Position numbers and translations under genes: made by a program. A DNA stretch of 8,936 nt from Acidobacteriota bacterium (GTDB lineage Bacteria; Acidobacteriota; UBA890). The stretch covers positions 1 through 8,936 of the forward strand of contig JADFNY010000134.1 of NCBI GenBank assembly GCA_022563115.1, read 5' to 3'. Shown piece by piece: positions 6,201 to 8,936 of this stretch (positions are counted from its first letter, which is position 1; each line of letters opens with the position of its first letter). Below the pieces are notes generated by a model. That model did no database searches and was not told the origin of the DNA. It saw only the letters and a list, made by a program, of their open reading frames with translations.

Positions 6201-7819
6201 AGAGCACCGATCGCCAGGCACGACTCGCGGATGTGCTTCTCGAGATGGAACGGGCCTGCGAAACATTGGGTCGGCGATCCCGGCAGGAGGACCTGATCAA
6301 TGAGTTGACGCGGTTACTCGAGCCCGCTGGTGCAAGCGTCAGGTTGGTGAAGACCAGGATCCGGCAAGGTGAACTCAACGTCCTGCTCGGACAATTCGAG
6401 GCTGCCGACAAACCTCTGAGGGAAGCCATCAGCATGACCACGGAGCTCGGCGACCGGGAACTGGAACGCGCGGCGCGGCGCGGCCTCGGCTTCCTGCGCT
6501 GGCAGGAGGAGCGTTACGACGAGGCCATCGAATGTAATGAACGAGCGTTGGAGATCAGCGTCGAGCTCGAAGACGATGACGCACAGGGACGTGATCGCGC
6601 CAATCTGGCCTCCGTGTTGCGCAGCGCCGGCGAGCCGGAAAAGGCCATCGAGCACATGACCCAGGCACTGGAGCTGACCGATCTCGAAGCCAACCACGCC
6701 AACCATGGCTACCTGCTCAACATTCTCGGCAAGATTTATAGGGATCTCGGCGACGACGATAGCGCCCTCGCGGCCATCGAGCAGGCGCGCCAGCTCTGCG
6801 CCGACGAACGTATCCACATCGGGTTGTGCTTCAACCTCAGCGCGATGGCGACGATCTATATGGAGCGCGGCGACACCGACCGGTGCCACGAGCTCTACGA
6901 AGAAATGGCGCAAGTCAGCCGCACGATCAACTACGCCGAGGGCCTGTCGATCGCCACCCGGCGCCTCGGCGAGCTGTTGTTCTCGCTGCGTCATGACGAC
7001 GAGGCGTTGCTCTACTTCGAAGAGAACGCCGCCTTGTCGGCGCAACTTCGCGATCAGGAGAGTGAAGCGACCTCGTGGACCCGCATCGGCGAGCTCCACG
7101 AGCGCAATGGTCGTGCCGATGACGCCGTTGCCGCGTGGGCGAAGGTGCAGCAGTTGCGCGAAGATACGCGCGACTCCGGCGGTGAGATCGAAGCCCACGA
7201 GGGCATCGCCCGAGCAACCCGCATGCAAGACAGCGATGCCGCCATCAGCCATTACAATACTGCGCTGACGCTGGCGATCGGACTCGACGACAAGCCCAAG
7301 CAAGGCGAGCTGCTCAACTCGATGGCGATCACGCAGTGGCGGGCGGGGAACTTTCATGAAGCCCTTGAGTTTTACGAGCGCGCCCTGAGGGTTTTTGAGG
7401 GGCTCGACGACGAAGTTCACCAGGGGCTCGTGCTCAACAGCATCGCGGTGGCGCTGCGGGACATGGAAAGGCCAGCCGACGCGCTGAAGCGCGCCGAAGA
7501 CGCGCTCGAGGTGAACCGCCGAACCGGGCAAGAGGTGCTCGAGGGCCATTCATTGGCGGTGTTGGGCGACGTGCATTTTGCTATGGACAAACTCAGCGAG
7601 GCACTGGATCATTACCAAGCTTCGCTCGACCTGCGCCGCCAGATCGGCGACCGCCCGGGCGAAGGATGGATGCTGTATCGGCTTTCTCAGGTGTGCGCCG
7701 CCCAAGATATGGCTGACCTCGCAACCTCGTACGCACACGAGGCCACGCAGATCGCGGAAGAAATCGACGACACGGAGCTGCGCGCCGCCGTTCACGGATC
7801 AGCCCCGACCAACGACTAG
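3239..7819 (+). CDS. Ser/Thr kinase - pseudo-cyclase - STAND ATPase - TPR signalling protein
   Basis: A 1526-residue multidomain protein with no signal peptide or transmembrane segment, so probably cytoplasmic. Kinase domain (about 9-275): glycine loop GEGGMG (17-22), VAIK Lys39, helix-C Glu58, HRDLKPSN (130-137), DFG (149-151), GTAPYMSPEQ (181-190) and Asp201. All catalytic motifs are intact, so it is likely active. A Pro/Ala/Glu-rich linker spans about 281-335. The cyclase-homology domain (about 341-520) aligns well but has lost its catalytic residues: Thr351 and Gly395 replace the two metal Asp, Arg391 the Lys, Pro468 the Asp and Gln471 the Asn, leaving Arg475. The ATPase domain (about 541-740) has Walker A GEVGVGKS (571-578), Walker B VVMLLED (695-701) followed by WHWADE, then YRPE (731-734) and GGNPFF (784-789). 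A winged-helix-like region follows, with FKHALTREVAY at 895-905. About 12 TPR-like helical pairs fill about 940-1510. The layout resembles mycobacterial PknK but has the cyclase module and no visible C-terminal LuxR HTH. A role as a ligand- or partner-gated signalling hub is inferred. Confidence 0.93.
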   Translation: MDQGTRLGIYEIGELLGEGGMGSVYRARDTKLGRDVAIKVLLRNLASDPKLLARFEREAKVLASINHPNIATIYGFEDVDGTPYLVLEYLEGETLAQALQRGRLPTAAVLRAGIQIARALEAAHEKDVVHRDLKPSNVMLCRETVKVLDFGIAKSFASGASDLTRSDTSGGDLTETGALVGTAPYMSPEQIRGGAVDKRTDVWAFGCVMFEAFTGTGPFARETVADTLAAILEYEPRWELLPDDCPANVGKLLRRCLQKDLARRARDLWDVRLELEEALAEVAPQDPTAPERPGEPATAAEQPDVHQPETLQTAAEAPPPTEAPAPEASDPGTHERLSQGERRQTTILTSTVGAYGTMAEQLAVDESERALAEIHRIVKAIVATHGGIVNRFARGELLVLFGVPTAHEDDPLRAIRAALDIHRQVRAALADVEERLGEPIRMNTAIHSGPVVVRIATEGGEEFTIAGPTLQMADRLATEAAADEILISADCHRVAAPFFDTEPLPTITLRGTAEQVVPYRVIAEKERQSRFEAAAELDLTRYTGRDREMHMLRSSLEAAMTGNGQLLTLEGEVGVGKSRLLYEFSHGGDCDQAALVRGRCRSDGAGLPYLPFIEALKSVLEIPEDAPTIDAESVASRIIAINPALDDFIPLYLHLLSIESPDYELPQHLQGDDFRIAMLEALSAIFTLPANERPVVMLLEDWHWADEASREVLSQLTSMLAAFAMLVIVTYRPEGDFDWGRGSERRHLTLEPLSEEFSVEVIKSVLGVQGFPTDLARMIHERTGGNPFFLEEVCHALEEEGVVRIEDAQATLTGSLDAVYLPDTVQAVILTRLDRLDPEPREVVRLASVVGREFGRRILERTMEDTGQLLTVLGQLKELGIVQQIAVVPEAVYRFKHALTREVAYGSLLPHQLRGLHGRVGEAIESLYPDRVDEHAARLAHHFGAAEEWEKAIEYGRRAAHKASRLQRADEALPLLESVHLWLTKLPESTDRQARLADVLLEMERACETLGRRSRQEDLINELTRLLEPAGASVRLVKTRIRQGELNVLLGQFEAADKPLREAISMTTELGDRELERAARRGLGFLRWQEERYDEAIECNERALEISVELEDDDAQGRDRANLASVLRSAGEPEKAIEHMTQALELTDLEANHANHGYLLNILGKIYRDLGDDDSALAAIEQARQLCADERIHIGLCFNLSAMATIYMERGDTDRCHELYEEMAQVSRTINYAEGLSIATRRLGELLFSLRHDDEALLYFEENAALSAQLRDQESEATSWTRIGELHERNGRADDAVAAWAKVQQLREDTRDSGGEIEAHEGIARATRMQDSDAAISHYNTALTLAIGLDDKPKQGELLNSMAITQWRAGNFHEALEFYERALRVFEGLDDEVHQGLVLNSIAVALRDMERPADALKRAEDALEVNRRTGQEVLEGHSLAVLGDVHFAMDKLSEALDHYQASLDLRRQIGDRPGEGWMLYRLSQVCAAQDMADLATSYAHEATQIAEEIDDTELRAAVHGSAPTND

Positions 7820-7863
7820 GCAAACGATCGCGCGTCGTCCATTCTGGCGACACGGACAAACGC

Positions 7864-7869
7864 AGGAGG
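7864..7869 (+). promoter_or_regulatory. Consensus Shine-Dalgarno for the DUF4242 gene
   Basis: AGGAGG is a perfect anti-16S match ending 4 nt before the ATG at 7874. It confirms the start of this small gene and suggests strong translation relative to its neighbours. Confidence 0.8.
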
Positions 7870-7873
7870 ACCG

Positions 7874-8143
7874 ATGCCCCGCTACATCATCGAGCGTACC
7901 GTTGGCACACTAACCAAAGAGGAGCTGGACGCCGCCGGCAAGAAGTCGGTCGAAGTTCTTGAAGAGATGGGGGGCGTGGTCGTTTGGATCAAGAGCTACG
8001 TCTCGGAGGCCGAGGGAAAGATCTACTGCGAATACGATGCTCCGAATCCCGAGGCCATCATGGAACACGCACGACGCGCCGGCCTCCCCGCCGACAAGAT
8101 CTCCGAGATCAAGCTCGAGATCAGCCCCGACATGTTCCGCTAG
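7874..8143 (+). CDS. Small DUF4242 (SCO4226-like) protein
   Basis: An 89-residue soluble protein recognised as DUF4242 by its start (MPRYIIERT), the central KIYCEYDAPNPEAIMEHARRAGLPAD segment (read as 49-74) and the ending KISEIKLEISP. The family has a ferredoxin-like alpha-beta fold, and Streptomyces SCO4226 has been described as a nickel-binding member. Whether this protein binds metal is not shown here. The candidate ligands visible are Cys52 and His65 plus several acidic residues. The N-terminal half contains a helix-forming stretch, TKEELDAAGKKSVEVLEEMG (14-33). It lies 54 nt after the kinase stop and 32 nt before the acyl-CoA dehydrogenase, with no terminator-like hairpin seen, so co-transcription with one or both is plausible. 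The biological role is unknown. Confidence 0.82.
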   Translation: MPRYIIERTVGTLTKEELDAAGKKSVEVLEEMGGVVVWIKSYVSEAEGKIYCEYDAPNPEAIMEHARRAGLPADKISEIKLEISPDMFR

Positions 8144-8175
8144 CAGGCCGGTCCACCCACAAGAAAGGGACTGGG

Positions 8176-8936
8176 ATGGCAAGAGAATTCACGCTTGATG
8201 AGGGCATGCTTGCGCGCTTCGCCGAGCGGGCTGCCGAATACGACCGCCAGAATCGCTTCTGCCAGGAGGATTTCGACGAGCTGAAGGAGGCCGGATATCT
8301 GCTGATGGCCGTGCCGGAGGAGTTCGGCGGCTACGGTATGGACCTGGCCCAGGTCGCCGCACAGACCCGCAAGCTCGCCTACTACGCCCCGGCCACGGCG
8401 TTGTGCACCAACATGCACAACTACTGGGTCGGCCTCGTCGCCGACATCAGCGGCGGCGGCGACAAGACGATCGATTGGCTGCTTGAAGAAGCCGGCAACG
8501 GCGAAGTGTTCGCCGCCGGGCACGCCGAATCCGGCAACGACCTGCCGGTGCTGCTGTCGACCACCCAGGCCGAGCCGGTCGACGGCGGCTACAAGTTCAC
8601 CGGCCGCAAGGCGTTCGGCAGCCTGACGCCCGTCTGGACCCGCCTCGGCATGCACGGGATGGACACCTCGGACCCGGACAACCCGAAGATCGTGCACGCC
8701 TTCATGAAGCGCGCCGACGACAACTACGAGATCAGGGAAACCTGGGATGTCATGGGGATGCGGGCCACCCGAAGCGACGACACCATCCTCAACGGCGTCT
8801 TCGTTCCCGACAGCCACATCGCCCGTATCGTACCGGCCGGGGCCGCCGGCCTCGATCAATTCGTGCTCGGCATCTTCGCCTGGGGGCTGATCAACTTCGG
8901 CAACATCTACTACTCGATCGCCAAGCGCGCACTCGA
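8176..8936 (+). CDS. Acyl-CoA dehydrogenase family flavoprotein, 3' end outside the window
   Basis: The frame opens at the ATG at 8176 behind an AAGGGA element (8165-8170, 5-nt spacing). It stays open to the window edge, giving 253 full codons plus two bases. The N-terminal helical domain carries FDELKEAGYLLMAVPEEFGG (33-52), the typical start of acyl-CoA dehydrogenases. The middle beta domain has FTGRKAFGS (141-149) and DVMGMRATRSDDTILNGVFV (191-210), corresponding to the G-M-R-x-T-x-S and V-P FAD/substrate-contact region. The enzyme would oxidise an acyl-CoA with FAD and pass electrons on, but the C-terminal helical domain with the catalytic base is cut off, so chain-length specificity and activity cannot be judged. 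Some family members are non-classical (hydroxylase- or DszC-like), and that alternative is open. Its place after the DUF4242 gene suggests a metabolic operon. Confidence 0.88.
   Translation, partial: MAREFTLDEGMLARFAERAAEYDRQNRFCQEDFDELKEAGYLLMAVPEEFGGYGMDLAQVAAQTRKLAYYAPATALCTNMHNYWVGLVADISGGGDKTIDWLLEEAGNGEVFAAGHAESGNDLPVLLSTTQAEPVDGGYKFTGRKAFGSLTPVWTRLGMHGMDTSDPDNPKIVHAFMKRADDNYEIRETWDVMGMRATRSDDTILNGVFVPDSHIARIVPAGAAGLDQFVLGIFAWGLINFGNIYYSIAKRAL

Noticed and set aside
6314..7549. A 411-codon - strand open frame opposite the TPR region, and a similar 267-codon frame at 5375-6178
   Set aside because: Both mirror the coding bias of the + strand gene, lack recognisable motifs, and overlap well-supported ATPase/TPR sequence.
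6058..7768. Possible DNA-level tandem repeat, from similar phrases such as CTCAAC near related codons
   Set aside because: The similarity is explained by degenerate TPR protein repeats; no DNA unit repeats at constant length.
7820..7873. Possible terminator between the kinase gene and the DUF4242 gene
   Set aside because: Only very short complementary pieces (GTCG/CGAC) are present and no T-run follows, so no terminator is called.

Overview
The window is GC-rich, densely coding DNA with every convincing gene on the + strand. The kinase has a compact N-terminus, with the catalytic domain starting almost at residue 1, and an APE-type activation segment. It is fused to ATPase and TPR modules. 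That style, together with the other genes, resembles Acidobacteriota or a neighbouring soil/marine phylum such as Gemmatimonadota or Myxococcota. This placement is an inference from protein style; no rRNA or other phylogenetic marker is present. There are no tRNA or rRNA genes, insertion sequences, CRISPR arrays or phage genes.

Layout. Bases 1-253 are a leader with no convincing gene. A tight three-gene run follows: a secreted imidazolonepropionase-like amidohydrolase (254-1561), a VOC/glyoxalase-fold protein (1566-2045) and a divergent YchF/OLA1-type P-loop NTPase (2047-3117). The gaps between them are 4 nt and 1 nt, so they are probably co-transcribed and translationally coupled. A 121-nt intergenic region then carries a short direct repeat and a near-palindrome. 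After it comes a 1526-residue signalling protein (3239-7819), which starts at GTG behind a strong Shine-Dalgarno sequence. Close downstream are a small DUF4242 protein (7874-8143) and the first 253 codons of an acyl-CoA dehydrogenase (8176 to the window end). No terminator-like hairpin was seen between these last three genes, so they may form a second operon.

The most notable object is the 1526-residue protein. It has an apparently active Ser/Thr kinase, a Pro/Ala/Glu-rich linker, a class III nucleotide-cyclase homology domain, a STAND/AAA-type ATPase with a winged-helix-like region, and about 12 TPR-like repeats. The cyclase domain has lost both metal-binding aspartates and the substrate-selecting residues, so it is probably a pseudo-cyclase kept for sensing or assembly. 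The layout resembles mycobacterial PknK (kinase-ATPase-TPR) with a cyclase-like module inserted. The second point of interest is the YchF-like protein, which lacks the usual family cysteine (and any other cysteine) and has altered switch regions. It looks like a specialised paralogue rather than the housekeeping gene. Nothing here proves a new defence or mobile system.
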